Assembly (NCBI GenBank): GCA_022837485.1
Contig: JALHHH010000004.1
Coordinates: forward strand, 11,628-75,627
From: Bacteroidales bacterium
GTDB lineage: Bacteria > Bacteroidota > Bacteroidia > Bacteroidales > Lentimicrobiaceae
Reading direction: 5' to 3'
Length of the DNA stretch: 64,000 nucleotides
The position numbers and the translations under genes were made by a program. Under the pieces are notes generated by a model. It was given only the letters and a program-made list of their open reading frames with translations, searched no databases and was not told the DNA's origin. Shown piece by piece: positions 37,062-46,106 of this stretch (position 1 is the stretch's first letter; each line of letters starts with the position of its first letter).

Positions 37062-37325
37062 TATAACACTGAGCTAGGGGTTATTTTTATGTTTAATATC
37101 GGGCTTTTAAAAGCGTTTGCTAAATATAATTCTTATTTTTGCAGTCCTGTACAAAAATCAGAATCTAAACAACTGAAAAACACCAGTTAAATTCCCCCCT
37201 CCAGATCCTATGCCTTCGGCGTTTCAATTCTCTTTCAGATTTATTTTTGACAGTTGAAATGACAGGGCAGAAGTTAATGGAGAAGTACGTCGAAAACCAG
37301 TATTCATCATTCAATTGAATTCTTC

Positions 37326-39746
37326 ATGGAAACCAAGTCACAAGCCGATCTTACACCTGATGAAGCGGAAGCTGCACAGGCGATGAATCCCGAAGCTTCG
37401 GAAAATCAAGAAGCAGAAACCAATTCAATCTCTTCAGAACCAGAAATGGAATCAAACCCTGAAATTACTGAGCCCGTTGCTGAAGTTGCAGAACAACAAG
37501 CTGTTGAAAATCCTGACGTGGTTGTTGAACAACCTGCAGTGGAAGCTTCAGTTGAACAACCTGCAGCTGAAGACGTTGAAGCGGAACCTGTCACAAAGGA
37601 GTTTCAGGAAATTCAACCGGAAATTGCAGAATCTGAAGTCGCTGCGGAACCCAGCATAGAACCTGCTGCAGAAATCATTGAGGAGCCGGCAACCGAACCA
37701 TTGGATGAACCCATTACGGAGCCATTTGTTGAACCCATTGCGGAGCCAGTTGCTGAAACCATTGCTGAACCCGGCACGAAGCCGGCTGCTGAAGAGAATG
37801 AACCCCTTGCTGCTTCTTCGGAGAGTATGTCCGAGCTTGAGATGCACGATGAAGAGAGTGAAGAAGATGAAACCGACGAAAGTGAAGAAGTCACCGGTAC
37901 CGACACCGATCAGCCTGTGGAACTGGAAGGCTTAACACGTGAAGAACTGGTTGCACGGCTTGAAGAACTTGTCCGAGAGGATGACATCAATAAGATTAAA
38001 AGTGAGGTTGCCCAGATAAAGGTGGTTTTTCTGAAGCTTAACAAGGAGTTTAAGCACGAAGCCTATCAGAAACTTGTAGCCGGAGCCGAAGAAACGGAAG
38101 TTGAAGGGGAAGGCGAAGCCATCGAAGTTCCGGATGACGCTATCGAAGAACGCTTCAAAGCAGCATTCCAGATATACCGTCAATACAAAGCTAAATTTAA
38201 CGAGGAGCAGGAGAAAGTTAAGCTGCAGAACCTTGAAGCCAAAAACCATATTCTTGAAGAGCTCAAAGTGCTGATTAATTCAGAGGAGACTCTCAAGAAA
38301 ACCTACGATGAGTTTAAAGTACTCCAGGAACGCTGGAAGTCGATCGGTATGGTGCCAAAAACCGAGATCAATAACCTTTGGCAGAATTATCATTTCCTGG
38401 TTGAAAAATTCTTCGACAAAGTAAAAATCAATAAGGAACTCAAAGATCTTGACCTCAAAAAGAATCTGGAATCCAAAATTCAGCTGTGTGAGAAGGCTGA
38501 GGAGCTGGTGATAGAAACATCCATCATCAAATCCTTTAAACAGCTGCAGCAATATCATGAGGAGTGGAAAGAGATAGGTCCGGTTCCCCAGGATAAAAAA
38601 GATGAGCTGTGGGAGCGTTTCCGCAGTGCAACCGATAAGATCAACGAGCGTAGGAGAGAATATTATAACCAGATGCAGGAGGGGTTGGAGCAGAATTACT
38701 CCGCCAAGCTTATCCTTTGTGAGAAAGCCGAACAGTTGATTTCAACCGAGCCCGATACCATCAAAGGCTGGCAGGTAGCTACCAGTCAGGTTACCGAATT
38801 GCTTTCGGTATGGAAGACTCTTGGCCCTGCCCCAAAAAAGCAAAACAATGAGATTTGGGCCAGGTTTAAAACCTCCCTCGACGCATTCTTTAATGCAAAA
38901 AAGGAATTTTATGCAAAGCTGAAAGAACAGCAAATGCATAATTATAACCTGAAGCTCGACCTTTGTGTTCAGGCTGAGTCGCTACGAACAAGTACCGATT
39001 GGCGGAATACCACCCGCGAGCTTATTAATCTTCAAAATGAGTGGAAAAAAGTCGGACCGGTACCGCGCAAGCAAAGCGACCGTATCTGGAAGCGGTTCCG
39101 GGCTGCCTGCGATGAGTTTTTTGCTTCCAAATCCGAATACTTCAAAAATGTTTCGGGTCATGAAGACGAAAATCTGAAGCTGAAACTTGATCTGATTGAA
39201 AAAGTTAAAGCATTCGAAATCGGCGACGACCGTAACGCAGCCATTGAAACACTCAAGGATTTCCAGCGTCAGTGGATGGAGGTGGGGCACGTTCCCATTA
39301 AGGAGAAGGAAAAAATCCAGACAGAATTCCGAAACCTCATCAATAAACACTTCGAGAAGCTCAAAATGGAGTCGATGTCGATGGGAGCCCTTAACTACCG
39401 TAACCGCGTTGAACGAATGGCAAAAGATGCACCCGACGCCGGTAAAGTGATCAGTAAGGAGCGCAACTATGTACAGGGTAAAATCCAGCAATTACAGGAA
39501 GATATTAAACTCTGGGAGAACAACATTGGCTTTTTTGCAAACTCAAAAACGGCAAATTTGCTGAAGCAGGAGTTTGAGAAGAAAATAGAACAGGCCAAAG
39601 AGGAGCTTCAGATGCTTGAGGCCAAACTGAAAATGCTTCGCGAAGCAAACCAGTCGGTTTTTGTTTCCTCCCTTTTTATTTTTGTAACTTCGCATCATGG
39701 CTGGAAATATATTCGGACAACTGTTCAGGCTAACCTCTTTTGGTGA
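37326..39746 (+). CDS. DUF349-repeat protein with acidic E/P-rich N-terminus
   Basis: The 806-residue protein has two parts. Residues 1-200 are acidic and low complexity, with EP repeats such as EPLDEPITEPFVEPIAEP. From about 215 on there are four or five DUF349 repeats of about 75 residues, each with a W-K-x-(I/V)-GPVP-like motif (ERWKSIGMVPK, EEWKEIGPVPQ, VWKTLGPAPK, NEWKKVGPVPRKQSD). The rest is helical coiled coil. Function unknown; probably cytoplasmic. The last 16 or so codons (VFVSSLFIFVTSHHG) overlap the aroC start by 50 bases and look unlike the rest, so the stop may have been displaced. A TATTTTTG box lies at 37134. Confidence 0.88.
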   Translation: METKSQADLTPDEAEAAQAMNPEASENQEAETNSISSEPEMESNPEITEPVAEVAEQQAVENPDVVVEQPAVEASVEQPAAEDVEAEPVTKEFQEIQPEIAESEVAAEPSIEPAAEIIEEPATEPLDEPITEPFVEPIAEPVAETIAEPGTKPAAEENEPLAASSESMSELEMHDEESEEDETDESEEVTGTDTDQPVELEGLTREELVARLEELVREDDINKIKSEVAQIKVVFLKLNKEFKHEAYQKLVAGAEETEVEGEGEAIEVPDDAIEERFKAAFQIYRQYKAKFNEEQEKVKLQNLEAKNHILEELKVLINSEETLKKTYDEFKVLQERWKSIGMVPKTEINNLWQNYHFLVEKFFDKVKINKELKDLDLKKNLESKIQLCEKAEELVIETSIIKSFKQLQQYHEEWKEIGPVPQDKKDELWERFRSATDKINERRREYYNQMQEGLEQNYSAKLILCEKAEQLISTEPDTIKGWQVATSQVTELLSVWKTLGPAPKKQNNEIWARFKTSLDAFFNAKKEFYAKLKEQQMHNYNLKLDLCVQAESLRTSTDWRNTTRELINLQNEWKKVGPVPRKQSDRIWKRFRAACDEFFASKSEYFKNVSGHEDENLKLKLDLIEKVKAFEIGDDRNAAIETLKDFQRQWMEVGHVPIKEKEKIQTEFRNLINKHFEKLKMESMSMGALNYRNRVERMAKDAPDAGKVISKERNYVQGKIQQLQEDIKLWENNIGFFANSKTANLLKQEFEKKIEQAKEELQMLEAKLKMLREANQSVFVSSLFIFVTSHHGWKYIRTTVQANLFW

Positions 39747-40751
39747 GTCACATGGCCCTTACATAGGCGGGGTTCTCGATGGTATGCCTTCGGGTGTGGT
39801 TATTGATTACGATGTGCTTCGCCAGGAGATGGAACGTCGCCGGCCCGGAATGTCTGAATTTCAGTCGCCCCGGGCAGAAGCAGATATCCCCGAGTTTATC
39901 AGCGGCCTATTTAATGGTATGACTACCGGGGCTCCGATAGCTTTTCTGATCCCCAATACCGGTCAACAGCCGGCCGATTACAAGCACCTTGAAGGGGTTT
40001 ACAGGCCATCACACGCCGGGTATGTGTGGGATGCGAAGTTTGGCTTTCACGACTACAGGGGAGGCGGCAGGTCTTCTGCCAGAGAAACTGCCGTTCGCGT
40101 GGCCGCCGGAGCCCTTGCCCGCCAACTTCTCCGTATGTATGGAATTACCATCACAGGCTTTACAAGTCGCATAGGAACGGTAAGCCTTTCCGTACTCCCT
40201 GAAAATCCCGATCCTGAAGTAATAAATAAATCGTTACTCCGGTGCCCCGATCCGCAAACGGAAACCGAAATGAATGCTCTGCTTTCCCGTCTTCGGAAGG
40301 AAGGCGATTCAACCGGAGGCATTGTACATTGCCGCATTACCGGCGTGCCTGCAGGCATTGGCGAGCCGGTATTCGACCGGCTGCAGGCCGATCTGGCAAA
40401 AGCTATGATGAGCATCAATGCTGCAAAAGGATTTGAATATGGGGAAGGTTTTGTTGCAGCTTCCCGAAAAGGATCGGAACACAACGACCCTTATACCCGT
40501 TCGGGAAGTAAATTGAAACCGGCTACCAATCACGAGAAATCCGTTTCAATGTTGCATTTAAACCGGTTTCTTCTATCCAAAAAATGCAGGACACCGCCGA
40601 TAAATCTGGAGAATTGCAGAAGCTCGTCATTGGCGGACGGCACGACGTTTGCATCGTACCCAGAGCTGTGTCGGTGGTAGAAGCCATGGCAGCACTGGTC
40701 ATTGCCGACCATATGCTGCTGTCGGGGAAAATCCCCCGCAATATTTTCTGA
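39697..40751 (+). pseudogene. aroC: chorismate synthase gene broken by an out-of-frame internal deletion
   Basis: Residues 1-279 are a good chorismate synthase (FGESHG, YRGGGRSSARET, GSEHNDP and TNH). Directly after His279 (40533) the frame breaks. The original frame gives 48 unrelated residues to a stop at 40680. A frame shifted by two bases resumes the family at 40536: EIRFNVAFKPVSSIQ, then GRHDVCIVPRAVSVVEAMAA, to a stop at 40749-40751. The missing link is the conserved SGGIQGGISNG-type segment, so about 31 bases appear to be deleted. That segment lies in the FMN and substrate site, so the product should be inactive. The alternative is an assembly error. Chorismate synthase makes chorismate from EPSP as the last shikimate step. 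Confidence 0.85.
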
Positions 40752-40810
40752 AAACGAAAGTTTTTATTTTGTATTCCATTTGTTGGATCCTCATTAAGTT
40801 AGATTTTTTT

Positions 40811-43651
40811 ATGAAAAAAGCGCTGAAGATAATCCTGGTTCTGCTGTTGGTGATTTTAACGGCACTGATTGTTCTTCCCTTCGCATTTAAGGGTAAGATT
40901 GTGGAAGCTGTAAAAAATGAGGCGGGTAAATCGTTGAATGCCCGGCTAGATTTTCAGGATGTAAGTCTGTCGCTGCTGCGCAATTTCCCGAATCTTTCGG
41001 TGGGTATCACAGAATTCTCAATCACCGGCATCGAAGCCTTCAGCAACGATACCCTTGCGTACATTCCAGCCCTCAGGGTGGTTGTAAACCTGAAAAGTGT
41101 GCTGAAAGGCGATACCTATGAAATTCGTTCAGCAAGACTGGATGAACCGGCATTTCTGCTGAAAGTACTTGCAGATGGAAGTGAAAATTGGGACATAGTC
41201 AAGCCCTCAGCCGATACAACCATAGCAGAGCCGGTTCCTTCGCAGTTCCGGGCCGATCTGCAGAAATTAATAATTCGTAACGGAAAGCTTACTTACGACG
41301 ATGCCAGCCTGCCCATGTGGCTCCGTTTTGCCAAAGTGGATGTGGAGCTGAGCGGTGATCTTACAGCCGATTATACGGAGCTGAAAGCGCAGGCTGAGTC
41401 CGGATCCGTCACGGCGGATTACGATGGTATTCGCTATCTGAGCAATGCGAAAGCTACCCTGGTCTCATCCATTGGAGCCGACCTCAGCGCATGGAAGTTT
41501 TCTTTCCCCGATGCGAAACTAACAGTGAATGAACTTGAAGCACTGGCTTCCGGTTATTTTTCCATGCCGGATGAAGGCTACGATATGGATATACATTTCG
41601 AGGCTCTCAAAAATGACTTCAAGAGTTTCCTTTCACTGATTCCGGCTGTTTATGCCAAGGATTTCGACAACTTACAGGCAGAGGGAAGTATGGCATTTAC
41701 CGGATATGTTAAAGGACTGTACAGCGAAGTAACTTTTCCGGCATTCGGTGTAGATCTGGGAATTGAAAATGCCGGCTTCCGTTATCCCGAACTGCCTCAG
41801 GCAGTGGAGAATGTTATGGTGAAGGCAGTTATCGACAATAAAACGGGCGATATGGATGCTACCGTTATTGACATTCGCAAATTCCATATGGAAATGGCCG
41901 GGAATCCCATCGATATTAAACTATTTGCCAGTACGCCGATAAGCGATCCATACGTGGATGCTTCCGCGAAAGGCGTTTTGAATCTATCCGACATAGGGAA
42001 ATTTTACCCCCTCGATGAAAATACTTCGATGAGCGGAATCCTGGATGCCGATGTAACTGCCAAAGGGAAGTTATCTGTGCTTGAAGCCGGGAAGTATGAG
42101 CAGTTTGAGGCGGATGGCCGCTTCGTTGTGTCAGGGGTGAATCTTAAGAATCCCTCGTTTCCCGATGGCCTGAAGGTGCACGAGGCCCGTATCGATTTGA
42201 GTCCGTCTGTGGCAAGAATGCCTGTGATGAAAGCTGAGGTCGGCCGGAATGATTTTGATGCCAGCGGGAAGATTGAGAATATGCTCGCTTACTTTTTTGG
42301 CAAAGGCGATCTGAAAGGAGAATTGAACCTGAAATCTTCCTATCTGAATCTGAACGATTTTTTGTCTGCTGAGTCCAATCCGGATGCTAAGGCGTCCGAT
42401 AGCGTTCCACTGGAAGTAATTCCCATTCCGAAAGGTATAGATTTTACGGCTACTGCTTTGCTCGACCACGTGATCTACGATAACATGGATTTGCATAATG
42501 TGAACGGCAAACTCAGGGTGAAAGACCAGCAGCTTACTCTCGATAACATTCTTTTCAATACTCTCGAAGGATCAATTGGTATTAACGGCTTCTATTCTAC
42601 CGCTCATCCGGAAAAACCGGTCGTTGATTTCCGGCTTGATATCAAAAATGTGGATGTACGCCAGGCTTTTAATACGTTTAATACAATGGAGATTCTGGCT
42701 CCCATTGCCGGACTGGCAGAGGGTAAGATCAGTACAATTTTAAACCTTAAAACAGATTTGAACGGCAACATGATGCCTGTGTATTCGTCCATTAACGGCA
42801 GCGGACGTATGCTTTCAGATGCACTTACCATCAGCAATGTTAACAGCTTTAATAAACTGGCCGACGCATTGAAAATTGAACGTTTCAGGCAATGGGTGAT
42901 AGAAAAGATCAATCTCTCTTTTGAACTTGTGGATGGTAAAGTTTTTGTTAAACCATTCGAAACGCGGCTTGGCAGCACCATTGCTGAGATTTCTGGCTGG
43001 AATGCATTTGACCAGACGATGGAATATGTTATGCAACTGAATATTCCCCGAAGTGAGTTTGGAGGTGCCGCTAACAATGTGCTCAACAACCTTGTAAACG
43101 AGGCAAATAAGAAGGGGGCGAATTTTTCAGACGGAGATAGGATTCCTGTAGCTGTTCTGATTAAAGGAACCGTTACAAATCCGGTAATCACAACCAGTCT
43201 GCGGAGCGCCGCCGGAAATGTTCTTGATGATATGAAACAGCAAATCAATGAAACGATTCAACAGAAAAAGGATGAAGCTGTTACCAAGGTAAGGGAAGAA
43301 GCCCTGAAATATCTTGAAGAAGCGAATGCCCGGGCTGCCAGATTGCTTGCCGACGCTCAGAAACAAGCCGATGAGGTGGTAAGGCTGGCTTCGGATGCAG
43401 CTTCCAGGCTTAGAGCGGAAGCCGATAAGCAGGCTGAAAACCTTATTGCCGAAGGAAAGAAGAAAGGTCCAGTTGCTGAACTTGCTGCCAGAAAAGCCGC
43501 TGAGAAAGTAAGGCAGGAAGCATCAGAAAGAGCCGACAGGATTGTCGCAGAAGCCAATACGCAATCAGCAGCTATAATGACAAAGGCCAACCAGGAATCC
43601 GACCGGATTATTCAGGACGCCAGGGTAAAGGCTGAAGGTGGACAAAACTGA
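40811..43651 (+). CDS. AsmA-family protein with C-terminal coiled coil
   Basis: With the ATG at 40811 the product has 946 residues. It starts with a single membrane helix (about 4-24) and then an AsmA-like domain (NEAGKSLNARLDFQDVSLS, LLRNFPNLSVGI), a long beta-rich middle, and an AsmA C-terminal part near 600-790. AsmA-type proteins are bridge-like carriers of phospholipid between membranes. Residues 805-946 are a charged Ala/Glu/Lys/Arg-rich helix of the V-type ATPase stalk kind (QKQADEVVRLASDAASRL). The open frame upstream (from 40649) is the alternative frame of the broken aroC. A strong terminator follows. Confidence 0.85.
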   Translation: MKKALKIILVLLLVILTALIVLPFAFKGKIVEAVKNEAGKSLNARLDFQDVSLSLLRNFPNLSVGITEFSITGIEAFSNDTLAYIPALRVVVNLKSVLKGDTYEIRSARLDEPAFLLKVLADGSENWDIVKPSADTTIAEPVPSQFRADLQKLIIRNGKLTYDDASLPMWLRFAKVDVELSGDLTADYTELKAQAESGSVTADYDGIRYLSNAKATLVSSIGADLSAWKFSFPDAKLTVNELEALASGYFSMPDEGYDMDIHFEALKNDFKSFLSLIPAVYAKDFDNLQAEGSMAFTGYVKGLYSEVTFPAFGVDLGIENAGFRYPELPQAVENVMVKAVIDNKTGDMDATVIDIRKFHMEMAGNPIDIKLFASTPISDPYVDASAKGVLNLSDIGKFYPLDENTSMSGILDADVTAKGKLSVLEAGKYEQFEADGRFVVSGVNLKNPSFPDGLKVHEARIDLSPSVARMPVMKAEVGRNDFDASGKIENMLAYFFGKGDLKGELNLKSSYLNLNDFLSAESNPDAKASDSVPLEVIPIPKGIDFTATALLDHVIYDNMDLHNVNGKLRVKDQQLTLDNILFNTLEGSIGINGFYSTAHPEKPVVDFRLDIKNVDVRQAFNTFNTMEILAPIAGLAEGKISTILNLKTDLNGNMMPVYSSINGSGRMLSDALTISNVNSFNKLADALKIERFRQWVIEKINLSFELVDGKVFVKPFETRLGSTIAEISGWNAFDQTMEYVMQLNIPRSEFGGAANNVLNNLVNEANKKGANFSDGDRIPVAVLIKGTVTNPVITTSLRSAAGNVLDDMKQQINETIQQKKDEAVTKVREEALKYLEEANARAARLLADAQKQADEVVRLASDAASRLRAEADKQAENLIAEGKKKGPVAELAARKAAEKVRQEASERADRIVAEANTQSAAIMTKANQESDRIIQDARVKAEGGQN

Positions 43652-43666
43652 TTTGCTGATTGTAAC

Positions 43667-43704
43667 AAAAAAGCCCCGGGAGAGTTCCTCACGGGGCTTT
43701 TTTT
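43667..43704. terminator. bidirectional terminator between AsmA-like gene and groES-like gene
   Basis: GCCCCG (43673-43678) pairs with CGGGGC (43692-43697), flanked by A6 on the left and T7 on the right. It can end both convergent transcripts. Confidence 0.85.
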
Positions 43705-43735
43705 ATAAATCCGGAAAACGCAATTGACTTCGTGT

Positions 43736-44023
43736 CTAGATGCTCTCCGTTTCAACAATTTTTGCAAGAAGGTCACTGTATGGCAATATCAGGTATTTTT
43801 TCCCTTCGAAATCAATTTCCGTTCCGGCAAACTTCCTGAAAAGAACGGTATCGCCGGCGGAAATTTCACTGTTTTCGATGTTGCCTGAAGCGATGACTTT
43901 TGCCATCTGAGGTTTTTCTTTTGCCGTATCGGGAATAATGATTCCTCCTGCCGTACGCTGTTCTCCGCCAGGTTGGCTCAGATCGAGCAGTACATTCTGA
44001 TTTAAAGGCTGTAATTCTCTCAT
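43736..44023 (-). CDS. stand-alone GroES-like co-chaperonin
   Basis: The 95-residue product from the ATG at 44023 is of the GroES/Cpn10 fold: LNQNVLLDLSQPGGEQRTAGGIIIPD, read in outline, carries the mobile loop, and a typical C-terminal strand set (GDTVLFRKFAGTEI, KYLILPYSDLLA) completes it. No groEL is next to it, unlike the usual groESL operon. It may be a second, divergent co-chaperonin. The longer reading frame upstream to 44155 is not supported by the family. It is 82 bases downstream of the Trx-Grx gene on the same strand. Confidence 0.85.
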   Translation of the reverse strand: MRELQPLNQNVLLDLSQPGGEQRTAGGIIIPDTAKEKPQMAKVIASGNIENSEISAGDTVLFRKFAGTEIDFEGKKYLILPYSDLLAKIVETESI

Positions 44024-44105
44024 TTTAAATCTATTTATCTGGTTGTTATTGTTTTGTAATGTTCCGGAATGACTGCAGAATAAAGAAACTGCACCGGTTC
44101 TGTAT

Positions 44106-44690
44106 TTACCCGTTGAGGTTAAGCAAGCGGTTAATTTTAACTTTGTCGAATCCAACTACCATTTCACCGTTGATTTCAGCCTGCGGCACACCGGTATGCC
44201 CGGTTCGACTGACTAAATCCTTCGAAGCAGACTGGTCTGCCGAAACGTCAACATCGGTAAATGGAATTTTATTCTGTCGCAGATAGTTCTTCATGGTTGT
44301 ACACCAGGGGCATGTGGGCGTACTGTAAACTGTAACGGAGGGGCCGCCTGGTTTTTCAGATGCAGTTGCCTGAAAAAGCTGGTTTTCAATCAGATTCTTA
44401 TAGTAATCTGCTGTCTGGCAGCCTTTGATTACGTTTTTGAGGTTTTCTTTTTCGAAAATCAGCAGCGATGGCACCGTATCTATACCGAAAACAGGGTGTA
44501 TATCCCTGACGGTTGTCACATCTGTCTTCAGTATTTGAGCCTCATCGAGTTGCGATGCCGTTTCCTCAAGATAGTTTTCAGCACAGCCCGAAGCAGTTGA
44601 ATTGCTCTTGTAAAGCAAGAGAAATGTTCGGTCGCTTTTACTCAGGCTTTCCTTGAGTTCAGTATTGGAGTATATAGATTTGATGTTCAT
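44106..44690 (-). CDS. thioredoxin-fold/glutaredoxin two-domain protein
   Basis: The 194-residue protein has two domains. Residues 1-108 have the thioredoxin fold (LLLYKSN..., cis-Pro loop VPSLLIF), but where CGPC is expected there is STASGC, so only Cys36 remains. Residues 117-194 are a glutaredoxin with an intact CPWC (Cys127, Cys130), a TGVPQAEING loop with the cis-Pro, and GFDKVKINRLL. It may reduce mixed disulfides or act in a peroxide-linked system; the partner is not visible. It is followed by the GroES-like gene. About 200 gene-free bases lie upstream. Confidence 0.85.
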   Translation of the reverse strand: MNIKSIYSNTELKESLSKSDRTFLLLYKSNSTASGCAENYLEETASQLDEAQILKTDVTTVRDIHPVFGIDTVPSLLIFEKENLKNVIKGCQTADYYKNLIENQLFQATASEKPGGPSVTVYSTPTCPWCTTMKNYLRQNKIPFTDVDVSADQSASKDLVSRTGHTGVPQAEINGEMVVGFDKVKINRLLNLNG

Positions 44691-44888
44691 TATTTTTTTT
44701 CGGCTTAGTTTTCAATTTTTATGCCAACTCATAAAGTGATGACATTTCGTTAGTAAAAATTAGTGATAATTAAACGATTTGCAGTTTGGGATGCTATACC
44801 CGCATGCGACAAGGCAGGGGCGTGTGACGAAATGGCAGGAAAATGCCATTGATTAGCAAAAACGATGATTAATGGTAAAATGCCGGGA

Positions 44889-46025
44889 CTATCTGGAGTA
44901 TTCCGTAACGTTTACATTTTCTCTTTCGAGGAGCTCACGTGAATCACCAGCAAAGAGCCTGAGCTTTTCAAGAACGAGAGGCTCCAGGGTGGTGTCGTTC
45001 TCAAATTTCGTCACCGGCACAATATAGTATTGTTTTTTGTTTTCTTCGACCGGGGTGTGCACCCATGTAAGGTGATAGGCAGGATTTTCGACAGTTCTTT
45101 TGTTCCATGTTTTTGAAAGGGTAAAGCTGATCATGGCTCCTCCGTCGCGGTATCGGTCGCGCTGATTCGATACGTAGTTACCGAGTGAGTAGGCAAGCAG
45201 AAATCCACTGTTGTTATCAGCTTCCGGCGCATAATAATCCATTCGCTGAATTACATGGGGGTGAGATCCAATTACAACGTCGGCCCCGTACCGGCGGCAA
45301 AGTTCTGCAAGTTTTTCCTGATTATGGTCGGGTGTTCGCTGATATTCGTTGCCCCAGTGAAAAAATACAACGACGAAGTCCGTTTCATGCATGTCGATGG
45401 CCGTCAAATCCCGAACTATCGCATTGGTATCGATAATATTAACAATAGCCGGATAGGAAAAGGGAATTCCATTTGTGCCATAGGTGTAGTTGAAGATTGC
45501 AATACGGATATCGTTTTTCGTAATGCGAAGAGGATTACGCATAAGGAAGTCTGAACTGTCGGAAAATGTGCCCGTACGCATAATTCCCAGACTGTCGAGC
45601 ACCCGAGTGGTTCGGATGACTCCCTTGTCACCCCTGTCGCACGAATGGTTATTGGCCGTCGCCAGTATATCAAATCCTGCATCCCTGGCCGCTGCTGCAA
45701 GTGCGTCGGGCGCACTGAACTGAGGATAGCCGGTGTAGGGTGCTCCGGCCAGAGTAACCTCCAGATTAGCAACTGCAACATCAAATTTCTCAATTACAGG
45801 TTTGATGTAGCTGAAGCAAAGGTCATAATTATACGATGAATCTGCCGGATTCCATGCTGCAGAAATCTGAGGAGTGTGTTGCATGATGTCGCCGGCGAAA
45901 ATAATGGTTACCGACGTTGAATCCGGCGCCATCATCGGCTCGGGAAGCGGCACTTCATCCGATTTTGAACTCAGCAAAACCGATAGTGTAAGTAAAAGGT
46001 ATTTGATGTATTCGGACATAATCAT
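44889..46025 (-). CDS. CapA-family metallophosphatase-fold protein
   Basis: The 378-residue protein has a weak N-terminal signal or membrane helix (about 8-20) and then a CapA/PGA_cap domain: IIFAGDIMQHTPQ, VANLEVTLAG, ATANNHSCDRGDKG, VFFHWGNEYQ and GSHPHVIQ. These are the metal-binding motifs of the calcineurin-like fold. CapA proteins act in poly-gamma-glutamate capsule systems, but capBC genes are not nearby, so a different surface polymer or hydrolase role is likely. A second possible start lies two codons inside (MSEYIKY). A TAAATTTG box (46040-46033) is just upstream. Confidence 0.88.
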   Translation of the reverse strand: MIMSEYIKYLLLTLSVLLSSKSDEVPLPEPMMAPDSTSVTIIFAGDIMQHTPQISAAWNPADSSYNYDLCFSYIKPVIEKFDVAVANLEVTLAGAPYTGYPQFSAPDALAAAARDAGFDILATANNHSCDRGDKGVIRTTRVLDSLGIMRTGTFSDSSDFLMRNPLRITKNDIRIAIFNYTYGTNGIPFSYPAIVNIIDTNAIVRDLTAIDMHETDFVVVFFHWGNEYQRTPDHNQEKLAELCRRYGADVVIGSHPHVIQRMDYYAPEADNNSGFLLAYSLGNYVSNQRDRYRDGGAMISFTLSKTWNKRTVENPAYHLTWVHTPVEENKKQYYIVPVTKFENDTTLEPLVLEKLRLFAGDSRELLERENVNVTEYSR

Positions 46026-46106
46026 GATACGGCAAATTTAATGAAGAGATATATTCCGCACATTTTAAAGATTGCAAAACTATAATCGGCAAATCGGAGA
46101 TTGATG

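Noticed and set aside
37650..37800. Short tandem DNA repeats that could suggest a CRISPR-like array
   Set aside because: They encode EP-type protein repeats in frame and have no spacer structure.
40649..40810. 54-codon N-terminal extension of the AsmA-like gene
   Set aside because: It lies over the shifted 3' end of aroC and lacks a signal or family match; the ATG at 40811 begins directly with a membrane helix.
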